NCBI GenBank assembly: GCA_950295325.1
Contig: OX485807.1
Span: forward strand, 24,959,666-25,023,665
Source: Polytrichum commune
Lineage: Eukaryota > Streptophyta > Polytrichopsida > Polytrichales > Polytrichaceae
Length of the DNA stretch: 64,000 nt
Reading direction: 5' to 3'
This document shows, piece after piece, positions 44,639 to 57,098 of the stretch; the first letter of the stretch is position 1, and each line of letters begins with the position of its first letter. The notes under the pieces were generated by a model. It was not told the origin of the DNA and ran no database searches. It worked only from the letters and a program-made list of their open reading frames with translations. The position numbers and the translations under genes were made by a program.

Positions 44639-45900
44639 GACCAACCCTTGGATAGTGTCATAAGGTGATGAATGTGTTTGATTCAAACACCTACTTATGG
44701 GTGCAAAATGGTTCAATGTTTTCTAGAAACAAACACTTCTAGTACTACTCTAATGATTAGTACAATGGCTCATTCGTTGGCAAAGCTAAAAAGTTATTTG
44801 CTTGATACCCACTCGACACTAACCACTTTAGGGACACCTACATAACCACTCAATAAGAATATCGCAAATATGCTCTTTACAAATGTGTCAAATTTTGAGG
44901 TGTATTCACCTTAATTCTATTCTCGTGGTATTGCATTCGCACAAGATTTGATGATCGAACCACCGGGGATGGGGGGGGGGGTCTTTAATTCTACTATACA
45001 TCAAAAAATGTCAAACCTTACCGTAACAAGCTTGTCTACCTCAACATAAATCTATAATGTTTTCAAATTAAAATAAAATAAAAATCTAAGCACATAAGCC
45101 AATCTTGTCATAACACTCTCTTTTGGGTGTTCATTTTCTACTACAAGCCTCGCCATAGGTGTCCAAGTAAGAGGAGAGTGACCACATAAGCTCCACATAT
45201 CTTAGTGCATTATCAATTTGCACTAAACAATCAAACACCTGAGTGATGTTGTCATATGACCTTACCTCACCAACATCCCTAGACCCTCCCCTGCCCCTCC
45301 CCCGAATAAACAAAAAATTCACTACACATATCCAACAATCATCGTAGTGTAAGCTTACACACAAGTCATGTTGTGCCCACGTTTTAGAAGGAAGGCCATG
45401 CACCTTACCCTACATCATGGAATATCATGATCATCGTAAGGAGAACATGCTCGCATCTACGTCGGTGCACGAACACCAATTCTTTCTTTCTTTCTTTCTT
45501 TACAAGTCATGACCCGTGCTTAGGTTTATAAATAAATTAATTAATTAAAACCCATTTTTATTGAAGCACATCAAAAAGTATGATTCTACATGTTTTGGGT
45601 GTGAATTGCAACCATGATGAGTATAAGGCGAATTTTGGTGATAGACCACCCGAGTTTCTTTCTTTCCTTCCTTCTTTCTTTCCTTCTTTCTTTATTTGTT
45701 TGCTTTCCTTGTGAAATGAAATGCACCCTACAAGATTGCTCGAGCCATCATTCCATATCATTGGAAGTTGGGCATTTGCAGTGCATGTCCCAACTTAGAT
45801 AAGGCTTGGCATTTTGCACCAAGAAATATCTCACACCAAATTGTAAGAAGCAAATGTCATTTTACAAGCCTTGAATAATAAGCCCATGACAAATGGGAGA
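44160..45900. other. No gene seen; microsatellites
   Basis: Contains (CT)15 at 44607-44636, G11 at 44971-44981, (TTTC)5 at 45481-45500 and a TTCC/TTTC tract at 45655-45693. The 90-codon minus-strand frame 45131-45403 has no recognised motif. Confidence 0.5.
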
Positions 45901-45905
45901 TGGAG

Positions 45906-46130
45906 GGGATTATCGTATACAAGTGTACCTCTCATTCATTCAACATAAAAGTCCTAAAATGATATGCAACCTGGAGATTATTGTTCTCAATTGAGTTGAC
46001 AGTTGAATTAGGTCTAAAAGAACCCGAATTTGTCCAGTCCAAGTCACTTGAGAGGTGCAATTAACCACAAATTTATAGGGTGTCAATTGTAATGTTGGAT
46101 GGTTGGGAGTACGCATGTATGCGATGTTTT
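45906..46130. mobile_element. Family O TIR element
   Basis: ggggattatcgtatacaagt then gtacctctcattcattcaac at the left; gtaatgttggatggttggga then gtacgcatgtatgcgatg at the right. It is similar in length and layout to 21725-21957 and 46933-47154. Confidence 0.5.
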
Positions 46131-46436
46131 TCTTTCTCTTGAACAAACGGGTGTTGAATGCTTCATGGCACCCATGGAAGTCAAACATGATTTGCTAATA
46201 AAACCTCGTATAAGTTGAAATGTGTATTTCTATGGTTGGTAGGACCCCAAAATGATCCAAATTCGATCTAATGAGATGCTTTGGGACAAATTGACCACAA
46301 ACCTATAAGGGCATGATTTATAGCAGACCCTTGTAATGTTTGCTTCAACCCTCCCCTTGGTACATACTATGAGCCTTTACCCAACTCATGCTATGCATGA
46401 CCATAGATACAATGTGGATGAATACATTGGTGACTA

Positions 46437-46915
46437 GTGGACATGACCACCGCTTTCTAAAATCTCTCATTGGTTGAGAAACGAGTAGCAGTTTGACTTT
46501 GTTTCATACAAGGTCGCCGGAAACATAAATGACCATGGGTGAGCATGTTAGGAAATGAATGAGAAAGTGACATGGGAGTTCTGCATGTTCAAAAATGAAT
46601 GTTGTTCGGTGGTCACCCGAATTTTGCAGCGAGAGAACCCAAAATAGGTTGTCTCAATGGAAAAGAAGGCAACTTGTCAACATAAAATGTTTGATTTCAA
46701 TAGAGTTTATTTAGGGGATTTTCCTTTTGATATATATATATAACACTACGTCCAAATCTATGTCCGATTTATGGTATGTCATGTAACCAAAGCTTTTAAA
46801 AAGTGATGTGGATTTTTTTTGTTAATATTGTCTTCATACCGCCAACCATGGCCACAAGAAATCCTAAACCATCTTCTCTCACGGCCCTTGGTCACGTGTG
46901 TGAAACAACACTTAA
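46437..46915. mobile_element. Decayed family A MITE
   Basis: Landmarks atgaccaccgctttctaaaa, ctctcattggttgag, ggtggtcacccga, gagagaacccaaaa and cttggtcacgtgtgtgaaac follow family A, but termini have drifted and target duplications cannot be read. Confidence 0.45.
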
Positions 46916-46932
46916 CAATATGTTCGGGAGAG

Positions 46933-47154
46933 AAGGAACCATATTGTATACAAGCAAACCTCTTATCCAGCTAACATGAAAACTTGACCCCCTATATATT
47001 TGTTGTTGATTCATCTCAAATGACCTCAACCACACTAATTTAAGGCCCTAATTTCGACGTCAAATCAACTTCAACAAGTAACCTCCGGACTGCATAATAT
47101 TTCACGGATGTTATGTTGGATGAATGGGAGGTACGCTCACATGCAATAGTTCCC
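46933..47154. mobile_element. Family O TIR element
   Basis: Left aaggaaccatattgtataca then agcaaacctcttatcc; right atgttggatgaatgggaggt then acgctcacatgcaatagttccc. Followed directly by (TC)n and (CATC)n microsatellites at 47156-47200. Confidence 0.5.
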
Positions 47155-47199
47155 ACTCTCTCTCTCTCTCTCTCTCCATCCATCCATCCATCCATCCAT

Positions 47200-48170
47200 A
47201 AGTTCTCGGTTACTAAAACTTATGTAAAAAATAGATGAAAAAATTCATACGGATTCGAGGATGGAAGTTGTGAGGGACGGAATCTGTTAGGCTTGCCATG
47301 GACGCAACCCCATGTGAAGGCTGAGCTTACTAGACAATGGTGGAGGGGACAAGACAAGCCCAGATTCTGTCTCAGTAGTTATGTGAAACCACTGCTTCAA
47401 TGAACGGCCCCAAACCCTACGTTCCACTCCGTCCATTGACCCAACACTCTTTAATTGGTAAGATAACTATACGGACCAAGTTATAGTATGTCATTGTGGT
47501 CACTCTTCCTAACATTACTAAGCAACTACACGATGGTTTTGGAACGAGGTTTCAATAAAAAAAAAGCCTTTGATTAATTACAACTTGTTGTCCAAAAGTT
47601 CATAGTGTACATTACATCATGACATGGGATTCCGGCATTACAGGAGCATTATGCTCATGTGATATATGGTCCCACGGAATGCAGCCAAGGAGGTGTGTAA
47701 TGTTATGTTCTTGGTTAATCGGGCTCTACTTTTACGTGAGTGACGTCATAAGGGAAGGCTTGTCGTTAAACCTTAATTGCATGAGGAGCTATTTTGTTGG
47801 TCAAATTCGAATTCTATGATGAAGTGATTCAATTGTTTACAAGCGCAACTAAGGTATATGTGTGTGTGTATACTAGTCCAAATGAGATGTTTTATAGAGG
47901 TGAATGGAGTTGAATGGAAGTCACTTGAACTCATTTTTGTGTGGGTAATATATGGAATATGTAATAACTTCTTATCCAAAGGATGGAATGCAATATAATA
48001 TAAGGTCCTTCTCTATAATATTTGTGATGAGAAATTGTGTGCAACAAGTAACTCTTTTCACCATTTCAATGCAACGGAACACAAAATGAGAGGAAACATA
48101 TATTCCCATGTCTAAACATTATATATATAGCCAACTTCGTTAGTTACCAAATGGTTGTGGAACTGAGGGG
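47200..48170. other. No gene seen
   Basis: No supported frame or element. Frames at 47619-47819 and 47773-47979 overlap on opposite strands without motifs. Confidence 0.45.
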
Positions 48171-48174
48171 CTGA

Positions 48175-48320
48175 TCACACTAGCCAGTTCTAACACCATC
48201 CGTCCGCATCTTCGGCTGTAATAATGTGAAAAGTGGTGGGCCAACATCTATTTCTCCACATAATTCTTAGCAATTTCACAACTAGAATCGGACATAAAGT
48301 TTGGTGTGATCAAGGCATGA
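48175..48320. mobile_element. Family J repeat, inverted copy
   Basis: Reverse complement of 3060-3208; shares aagtggtgggccaacatcta then tttct, and ends in inverted TGATCACAC / GTGTGATCA. Confidence 0.55.
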
Positions 48321-49289
48321 GACACTAACATGGGAACGAGGTCTAGGGGCTAGGGGCAAGTGGAATAATGGTTCATGGCATCTACCATGGGGTTCTAGTC
48401 TAAAATTACCCTTCCCAAATTTATTTTTCTTGATTCATTCCAATTGGATTGCACCAGACTAAAACCTACTTCAAACTTGATTTAAGAGTCAATTAACTAT
48501 ACTCATAAAGATTGGGCTATACGACGTTTCTTTATGTTTTCACCTTTCCCTATGGTAACTGGCATAAAACTTCACCCACACCACGTCCAATACACTAACA
48601 ATAACATCACAACCAATTGATTGGTAATGAACCTTCCCCCCTTTCCCTTTCCCTTGACTTTGTTTTAGACAAAAGGCCAAACGACTAGTGCCAAATGAAT
48701 TAAAAACCAAGAAGACATGCCCACTTGGAGGGGGAGGGGGAACCAATACACTAATAGCGGCATTGGAATCTATGGAACCGCTTTCGACTTCCGGATGGAA
48801 CCACCTCGTTTCAAGTATTTCATCCACTAAAAACCAAACACCAACAACTTACCGTTGTGGGGTTGTTGTACATGTGTACCATGTCGTCCCAAAACAAATG
48901 TCAAAATAAATTGGTCGCATTCATCCAACACGTCTCATCCACATCCAACTACCCTAATAACTAAGTATCATGTACCGGTTTCTCTTTCATGTTTCCTTTT
49001 TCTTGTAGCCGTGTGGCACTATTACACATGTAATAACTTAGTACACAATAGACATATCCTTAGAAGGAGGTCGCATATATATATATAGAGAGAGAGAGAT
49101 GCCAAGTTTCATAGGCAATTCTACAATTGCATAGCTTTCTTCTTCAACATTGGGACCCTCTTTCAAATAAACACTTGATCAAAGAGACCCTCCTCCTAGG
49201 GTGCATATTAGATGTGCCTTAGATGGGTACTCTCCTCTCTGCACGTAATTAGTGCAAGATGATTAGTAAATCTAGATCGTGTCCATACT

Positions 49290-49540
49290 CGTTTGCCTTG
49301 TCTTTTTAAGAGGTCATGAGAATGTCTTCATTCATTATCAAAGTGAAGATTCTCGTGCTCATGCAATTGTCATACAGGTTGTCCCAATCATGTTGTCTAT
49401 TGAGCCTAGAATGGATAGCATATTCTGAGCATGTAGACCAATCTCTTTTGAAATATGTCTCTTTGGTGGTAGTTCTTAGATCCACACCTAACCACAACAA
49501 ATACATCCAATTATCGTTGTGTTCAATTTAGGCACGTCTT
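49290..49540 (-). repeat. Family P copy with an open minus-strand frame
   Basis: It aligns with 19850-20060 and 5585-5660. The minus-strand frame 49306-49506 reads GVDLRTTTKETYFKRDWSTC then SEYAIHSRLNRQHDWD. The 19.9-kb copy has RRDWTACS...LNSQHGWG in the corresponding frame, and the 5.6-kb copy has DLRTDTKKTCV. Shared reading frame among diverged copies hints that the repeat derives from a coding region, but the family is unknown. Confidence 0.4.
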
Positions 49541-49544
49541 ACCT

Positions 49545-51350
49545 TATTTCCAACCTCACTCGAGTTTGGTGGCCTTTGGTCCCAAGTTTGGCCGTTTTTG
49601 TTGAGAACATGTAAATTGAGCTTGGGAACTTCTTGGAAGTTGTGAGGGCGGTGGGCTTAGCGTGTTTAATATTTGGAGTATTTGTTGGAATTGGAGAGTT
49701 TCCAATCAACACACCAAAGACAAGATGAACCCTCTAACATTGGATGTTGTTCTTGTCCTTTTGAGGATACCTCTATTTTGACTAAAGTTTGTGCTTGTGT
49801 TCATAAGTTGACAACATTTACTACAAACACTATGACTACTCCAATAAAAAATCAAACGAATCCGGAAGTCCGAGAAGCCAAAGGTTTATAAGATTAATGA
49901 AAGTCACTCGAAAATTTGGCTCCCATATTTGACAACATTGAAAGCACGCCAAAATGAAAAGACCCTCATGGAAAGACCCTCTCCATCTTAGTTGGAACTA
50001 TATCAATTTCCCCAACCGACTATGCTCTATTTATGTACAAAGTAGGCATGCACCAAGGACCAACACTTAACCTCAAAGCAACACTATCTACCATAAATGT
50101 ACATCCGGAGCCCGTAAATGCATGTTTGAGATACATAGTGCCCACATCGTGTTGGTTTTTAAGTTCACACGCCTTAAAGTGGGTTTACATTAGGGTTCAA
50201 GACATAAGAAACTCCAAATTCCAACGATCCTATGGGTCAACAACCCAAAAAAATAATAAATTGGACCCAAGGAGTTTACACCAAGGTATGGTCCAATGTA
50301 TGAGAAATTGAAGTGACAATGTGGCATCATTATCGTGTTAATCTTGTAAACCACTGAGGAAAATACTCCTAGTTTGAGAACCCATTCTTCAAGCCTAGGT
50401 CCAATAGACTTGAGTTTGAAAGCAAGGTCCATTAAAACCTTCGTCGTCATTATGTGTTTGGGATGACCCAAGATGGAACAACTCTCATGCTCAAATGTTG
50501 TTTCACACAACGAAGAAATAAAACTCGATGCACGACACGTAAAAATTGCATCCACACAATTGAAATCTATATTTGACATCTTCGCATGTGATAAATTCCA
50601 TGTAGATAATCTCGATTGTCAAAGTTCGTAACCAATTCGTATGAGAATCATATGCGAATCAATTATGGTGTCAAAAAGTGAGAGTCGATTCTCATCTAGA
50701 CCCCACGATCATGGACAACAACATCGCAAAACATGAGATTAGCGGAAGTGATCTAAGGTAAGTGGACCTTTCATGGCTACTTTTTTTTTTCTTCTTCTTC
50801 TTCTTTCAATTGGACAACTACATATTGAGTGGTATGTGAATGGGTGCACATGGATGTAAGAACACACACCCAAAAAACATCTACATATATAATATTGAAC
50901 TTCATACTCAAATTATGGTACCCATTCAAGGCTCAATGTAACTAGGACACCTATAACACCATTCAATCACACCGAGAATCCTCCCTTCGACCATGCATAA
51001 GAAACTCATACGAGCTCCAAAAACTATCAAACAACTCACTCCGGACGTGGATTTAGAATCCGCCATCAATGAGGCACGCACACACACACACACTAATTCC
51101 CGCAACCTACGGGAAGTGGCCATTTAACACCCACTTTTCCCCCTTCAAATATACCCTCCCCCCCCCCCCGCAGCGGTGGTGAAACAATTAAGGAGGTTAG
51201 TATGACCCACCACCTCATAAATCGATTCCCAACTCGACACAAACTCCAAGACCACGAAAACGGGGAGCTAGTTATAAGTACACACACGGGTACGGGCACA
51301 TATTTCCAACCATGTATTGTGGACCACACTCTCATATTTTAATACACAAA
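49545..51350. other. No supported gene
   Basis: Frames at 49673-49891, 50033-50311, 50190-50579 (129 codons, minus) and 51093-51335 carry no recognised motif. A C12 tract lies at 51158-51169. Confidence 0.4.
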
Positions 51351-51429
51351 CGGGAAGGTTATAGGGGGTGGGAAAATTGATATTATAAGGGGGCCGAGTG
51401 GGATACTTGAGGAACTTAACTTAGCCGTT

Positions 51430-52000
51430 TATAATATATGTGGACGCCGCAATAATTCGACCGGGGATGGATTATCCGGAAAGGGGGATAAACATTTCAA
51501 AAACGCTTGTGGACTACGATTACGAGGAGGGGGGGAGGGGGGGGGGGAACTAGCGGGAGGGAATATGCACTTATTGTGGACGTACTAGAACTTAGGAGGC
51601 CCTTTATCTAAAAGAATATGCATTTGGTGTGGACGGCAACCCATTTCGCTCTTTAACCGATTATGGGAGCTACAGCGTATCGTGGTTAGAATATTCGGTT
51701 TAGTGTGGACTACAGCCATTAGTAGGGGTACGAGCTTAGCTAGCTAGGGCCACACCCACCCCTATGGCCTCATGTATGGGGAGAGAGGAATATGCCTCGA
51801 CTAACTTAGTGGCGGACCGCCTCCAATCATTAACCACTTTGCATTTTAAGATTAGTGATCGGCTTAGAGAACATTATCTCGCTTCTAACGTTGAGTGCTC
51901 GCGGAAAGTGGCCACAATTCCCTCCGGGTTAAGAATAAACCACACTAATGATAATTTAGTGTGGAATATTCACCTTAGTGCATACCCCACCAATCATTAG
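51430..52000. repeat. Irregular repeat with recurrent TGTGGAC
   Basis: TGTGGAC occurs at 51439, 51508, 51575, 51628 and 51704 (spacings 69, 67, 53, 76). From the third copy on it is preceded by gaatatNc. Two further gaatat phrases follow at 51789 and 51965. A G11 tract sits at 51537-51547. The layout suggests a decayed short tandem array. No frame is supported. Confidence 0.4.
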
Positions 52001-53900
52001 GAAAAGGGCCTCTTCTTGTCATGGGAAAGTCGAGCGAAAGAACTTCGCTCTCATGTCTACGGCTTCCTAGTAGTAGTAGTGATACAAATTAGCGTTATCC
52101 GTAATAGTTGCTTGAAGAGGGACGAAACCGTGGGCTTCGATCCTTCTTTGAGTTTGAAAGTGAATAAATTTAAGCGTTGGTTTAGCTAGCTCGTCATGTG
52201 GTGGAGCTTGTTTTGAACGTTGGGTGAAACTTCTGGGATTTTCTTTTCTTAAACATAGGGAGAGTTTTAGGGTTTAATATAGGGTATGTGCTTGGGATCC
52301 GTTGTCCTAACTCTCGGGTCGGTATGTGCCTAGCAGGAAGTTGAGCTAGGAAGCTAGTTGTTTAATAGTCCGACCCACCACTCTTTGTGTATGGTAAATT
52401 GAAGCATTAAGAAAACTTGGGTGAGTTTGTGTTGATTCTCATAACCTCAAGATTTGGGACTGATCCCATGGTTTCATTTTCTTTACTTAATTTTTTTTTA
52501 AAAAAAAAACTCTATATCATTATATTAGATTACTTATCAAGAAGAAGTTATACAGTAGAATGGACATCCATCTAGCTAGGGTTTCATGTTGAAATGATTC
52601 ATAAAGAGGGTGAAAATGAAGGTGGAAAATGAAAATGACATTCTTTAGCTTGGAGAAAGGTTTGTTCTTCAAAGGATTCTTAAAGTGTTAGAAAACACAT
52701 TAAAGATTCCGAGTTAGTGTATGTGAGTCGGATGGGAAGGAATAGAGCCTTGGTCATACCGGTTAACTTGTTGTTGGTAAACTCCCCCTTATTCATGATG
52801 ATGGATGAGTTTCATCCAAACATCACAAAACTTCAACGTTCCTATGTGGTGTTTATAGTACGAAGCACAATCTTGTTTCTTCTTAACACTACATTTCGTA
52901 TTTTTCTTTCATCTTATAATCAAGGTATTGTGCATTTCCACCCCGAGTGCGTGCATGACATTGTAGTGTGAAAGATAACTTTCCATGAAGCTCAAATTTC
53001 ACTACATATTTATGTTGGTTTGTCATTGGCACTTCCACAACTAGATGTGGGAAACCAATTGCACATGGATGCGTGTTTCGTTTATCAAATGAAAAAGATT
53101 GCAACCCATCTAATAAATTCTAATGTATGGGAAATTTGTTTATATATTCAAAGTGTTGTCAAAGGAGAGCCTTGTGGCATGCCCAAATGCATGGTACAAT
53201 ATGATTTCATGCAAAAATTAATTTACTTTAATTTTTGATCAAATGTGATTGATGGCATGAGGGCATTTTTGGATGGATTTTGTGGATGAAAAAACAATCA
53301 TACACAAAAATAAAATAAAATAAAAAGAGAAGAAGATGTGAAGGGTTAACATGTAGTGTAAAGTATAATATAATATAATATATAAAACTAAATTTAAATT
53401 CAAGAAAATAATAAATAGAGGACAACATGGCTATCGAACATAACTCTAAATAAATCTAGAGCTCCCTTCCCTAACTACAGGGTTCTAGTTGTTATGTGAG
53501 ATCCATTTCGAGACTGCAAATAGTCTCAAAGACCCCACATTAGGTAATCCACATCTCTAAAGTGTAATGATTGTGGACCTCACTATTTAAAAGGAGGTTA
53601 CTCTCTACTTTAGCGTATTCTTAAGAAATTCGTGACCTAAAAACTACAAAGTTCAAGAAGGTAACTCCAAACTCATGAAGTTTTCTATTACTCTAGATTT
53701 ATATTTGGAGACGACTAAATTTGTTGTTCAGCTATATTGATTAAGATTTGATTGTAAGAGAGGTAATAGGCTTGTATGCAACATTTTCCAAAATGTTGTT
53801 GTGGTCCCACAAATTTGCACATTTGACAAATAACAATAATAATAAAGTCTTATTGGGTCCACTCCACATTGCCAATTCCCTACAGTTTTGAATGCAAATC
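52000..53900. other. No gene seen
   Basis: A+T-rich DNA. The frame at 52717-52971 (84 codons) has no recognised motif. No element ends were paired. Confidence 0.45.
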
Positions 53901-53906
53901 ATCATT

Positions 53907-53976
53907 CATAATATTATTCAGATCCATAACAATGTTTTATGGGACTGACAATATTCCATGGAATATTCTTCACATT
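53907..53976. mobile_element. Family F foldback element, half copy
   Basis: cataatattattcagatcca, taacaatgttttatgggact and gacaatattccatggaatat match the left arm of 19583 and 54511. The right arm is absent. Confidence 0.6.
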
Positions 53977-53984
53977 CAGACCAT

Positions 53985-54378
53985 GAAGGCTTGAGGGATC
54001 AAAGAAATTTGAAGGGAAGAAATATCTAAATGGCGTCTTACGTGGCACCGAGTATAAGTCTCATGGTCTACCAACCATTGCATTACACCTATCAAAAAGA
54101 GATGGGTCTAACGCAAATCTAGGGGTTATGGCAAGCCATTACATTGTGATTGGCTCCTAGAAATATTATGTTGCCACGATGGAGTCCCATACTATTTTGG
54201 ATCGTTCATAACATGTGTTGCAGTCCCTCAACATGGTCCACTTTACACTAAGCTAATTAAGGTCCCATCAATTGCAAAACCGAATGCCCATTTCCAACGA
54301 TAAGACCTTTAGATCATTCTCGAGGGCCCTTAGAATTTTTCATGGTCACGGCTCTTGGTCCGTGTGTAAAGAGCGGCC
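53985..54378. mobile_element. Decayed family A MITE
   Basis: Shares gaccatgaaggcttgaggga near its left and catggtcacggctcttggtc then cgtgtgtaaagagcggccg at its right. It lies between two family F copies. Termini are too diverged to read target duplications. Confidence 0.45.
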
Positions 54379-54510
54379 GTAAGTTGAGTTCATTTTGAGA
54401 TGGGACTTTGTCATCATGTTCAATTTTGATGCCACTTTTTTTTTTGGGGTCACTTGTAGTTTGTTCGTGTCAGATATCATACAAAACTCAATTTGTGGTC
54501 CAACCTCAAC

Positions 54511-54640
54511 CATAACAATGTTTTGTGGGACTAACAATATTCCACAAAATATTCTCCACATTCAATTTGAACATGGGAAATATTATGTGGAATATTGTCA
54601 ATCCCACAAAACATTTTTATACATCTGAATAATGTTATGG
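54511..54640. mobile_element. Family F foldback element, full copy
   Basis: The left arm cataacaatgttttgtggga then ctaacaatattccacaaaat is inverted at the right as atgtggaatattgtcaatcc then cacaaaac, atctgaataatgttatgg. The transcript would form a near-complete hairpin. Confidence 0.7.
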
Positions 54641-54674
54641 ACAATGAACATAGCATGGTAATCCATTGTGTGCG

Positions 54675-54694
54675 CCCCCCCCCCCCCCCCCCCC
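54675..54694. repeat. Poly(C)20 tract
   Basis: The longest homopolymer in the window, 35 bp after the family F copy. Confidence 0.9.
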
Positions 54695-55421
54695 GGAATA
54701 TAACGGGTTATTATGCCTTTGATCTGTGGAGCCTTTGGATTAAATTTTTAAAGAAACCGAAGCTTCCTCCTAGGCGAAATGGTTACAACACTATGGAGGG
54801 GGAGGGTGGAAACATTTGAACACTATGTAGAGTCCATTCATTACTATTTGGAGATGACACGGTCCTTGGACAAATATAATGAGGTTCAATTGGGATATAA
54901 CCAACAACAATTTCATGAAAGAGGGGGGGGGGGCACAAACTCATGTCTTAGTCGTATTTTTATTCTCACTATAATGGTTTTACCATCCATCCATCTATCC
55001 ATCTATCTTATCCATTTGTTCTATCAAGTTTTGCGATCAATTCTCTTTGATTGGGTTGGTCCCACTAGACAATTTCAAGATCTCAAATGTTGTTTTCAAT
55101 TCACTTTGACTAAAATCAACACCCATGTACCACAACCGTACATTTCAACACCCAAGAGCGTATGATATTGTACATTGTGAGGGCTTTAAACGACGTGTTG
55201 GTTTTGGGTATGCGTACCTTGCCTAGGGAGACGAAAGTTGACGGACACATGTTAGCAAGTAAGGGGGAGTCACTCAAAGCTTCACAAGGAGTGTAGGTGG
55301 ATCCTCACTCATCAATTGGCCCAATTACGATACGGCTTATCACAAGGCTTACCTAGTATTGGCCCCTTCAAGGAACTCAAGAGCCCACAAATCAAAAATG
55401 TGGGAGAAATGATGTGGTCGT

Positions 55422-55786
55422 CACTACACTAACATGATATTTAGTGTCACCAATTCTAAGTGTCTTGCTCAATACTAATTGCAAACCGTGGTGTAGTGTC
55501 ACCAACACCAAATGGTTAACCCAACATTATTTGTCTTTCCTTGTGAATGGTTTAGGGGATTATACATATACAGTGTTGTTGTTACTGTCACTTGCCGAGT
55601 GATTTTCCATCCAAAATTCAATCGTCCATGACAATATTTCATCACAAGTTGCTGCCAAGAGAAGGTAGGGTTTTGGCCAATGGATGAACTCATCCATCAT
55701 CCATGACAACATTTGTTCACTTATTCATGCAAAGTATTATCCAAAAAGTTTCATATATGACTCTAAATATCATATTTAGTGTAGTG
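55422..55786. mobile_element. Family B TIR element, long form, 365 bp
   Basis: CACTACACTAACATGATATT then TAGTGTCACC is inverted at the right as AAATATCATATTTAGTGTAG then TG. The interior carries atggttaacccaacattatt then tgtc, caatcgtccatgacaat and atttcatcacaagttgctg, shared with 62669-63077. The CACTA beginning recalls En/Spm termini, but neither the length of TIR nor a 3-bp duplication supports that assignment firmly. Confidence 0.6.
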
Positions 55787-56283
55787 TTGTGGACATAAGG
55801 TGTGCTTATGGAGCCTTATGTGATCACTCTTCTCGATTGGACGCATGTATTTGAATGGTTCATAGGTAAGACAATGGGGACACATGTTAGTAAGCAAGAA
55901 GCTAACCCAAAGCTTCACAAGGAGTGTAGGTGGATCCTCACTCAATTGACCCAATTACGGCATGGCTTATCACAAAGGTTACCTAGTCCTCTTGTTCATC
56001 CATAAGACTCAAGAATCCACCAACCAAATTCAAAAGTCTTCGGCGATATTTACTAGTCTTTTGGACATAAGGTGTGTGGGTTATATTATCTATATGTGAA
56101 GATGACTCAACACATGTTAGCAAGCAAGGAGCCAACGCAAGCTTCATGAGGAGTGTAGGTGGATCCTCACTCGATCGACCCAATCAAGGTATTGGCTCAT
56201 CACAAGGTTTTACCTAGTCCCATCTCATTCACATGACTCAAAAGCCCACAAACGTTCATTTGGAAATGACACATTTGGCCTTT

Positions 56284-56675
56284 ACTACACTAAGTATTGC
56301 TTTTAGCGTCGCCGATTCTCTATTCGTCTTGCTCAACACTAATCGTAGACCACCCATGTAGTGTCACAAACAACACGGAATGTAAACCTAACATAATTTG
56401 CCATTCCTTGTAAAAAGAAAATTTTCAGACATCATAAATCATCAATATCGCAATTGTTGTCACTCACTAAGTGGGTTTTCATCCAAATCAAAATCTCCCA
56501 CGATGGCAATTCATTGCATAAATGTTAGAATGCAAAACATACAAAAAGTGGATGAACAAAAAGTGAATTGGGATGACCACACTTAGAAACTTTTTCATGA
56601 AAAAAGTATCATAAGAAAAAGTTACCATAATGACATAGAATACCATGGGACACTAGATATAGTATACAATGTAGG
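56284..56675. mobile_element. Family B TIR element, long form
   Basis: Left ctacactaagtattgctttt then agcgtcgcc; right tgggacactagatatagtat then acaatgtag. More diverged than the 55422 copy but collinear with it (ttgctcaacactaatcgtag, aacctaacataatttgccatt). Confidence 0.55.
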
Positions 56676-57003
56676 GTTTTGGACACACATAGACATGTGA
56701 ACCTTATGTGGTCACTCCTCTTAATTGGACACGCACATAATTGAATGACAAATAAAATTGCCTATAATAGTATAATGAAAAATGGACACCAAAAAGACAC
56801 ATTCACCCCCCCCCCCTTCTTCTCCACCTCAACAACTGCGGCTATTTGTCCTCACATAATAAGTTACGGTCCGTTGGGGTTTGGTGATTGCAAGAGGCTC
56901 AGGAGGCTCATGTGACGGTGGCCCATTGAAGGCGCCAATCGTGCTTAAGTACACCGAGACCCATCATCACGGTCACCAAGAGGAAGGGGAAGGAAAAGAA
57001 AAA

Positions 57004-57019
57004 GGGGGGGGGGGGGGGG
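57004..57019. repeat. Poly(G)16 tract
   Basis: A run of sixteen G within a locally GC-rich stretch, about 80 bp before a family A MITE. The frame 56881-57099 reads through it as poly-Gly. Confidence 0.9.
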
Positions 57020-57098
57020 AGGCCCCCCGTGATTGGACCCGTGATGGAGTATTTGGAGAGGCTAAGGAATTTGGTAGTATATACCGGAGACTACCTTA

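Larger units (their letters stand above)
55220..56700. repeat. Diverged tandem block carrying family B MITEs
   Basis: A segment with acacatgttagYaagYaag, aagcttcacaaggagtgtag, gtggatcctcactc and tYatcacaaggYttacctag occurs at about 55235, 55880 and 56108. A second motif, ggacataaggtgtg then cttatgtgatcactc/cttatgtggtcactc, occurs at about 55790 and 56675. Family B elements at 55422 and 56284 occupy equivalent positions. This suggests an ancient tandem duplication with a unit of about 870 bp, plus an extra rearranged piece. Confidence 0.5.

Noticed and set aside
50190-50579. 129-codon minus-strand frame
   Set aside because: No recognisable motif, no start context and no neighbouring exons; length alone is compatible with chance in 64 kb.
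55422-55786. CACTA (En/Spm) superfamily for family B
   Set aside because: Only this copy begins CACTA; others begin CTACAC or CACC, and no consistent 3-bp duplication was seen.
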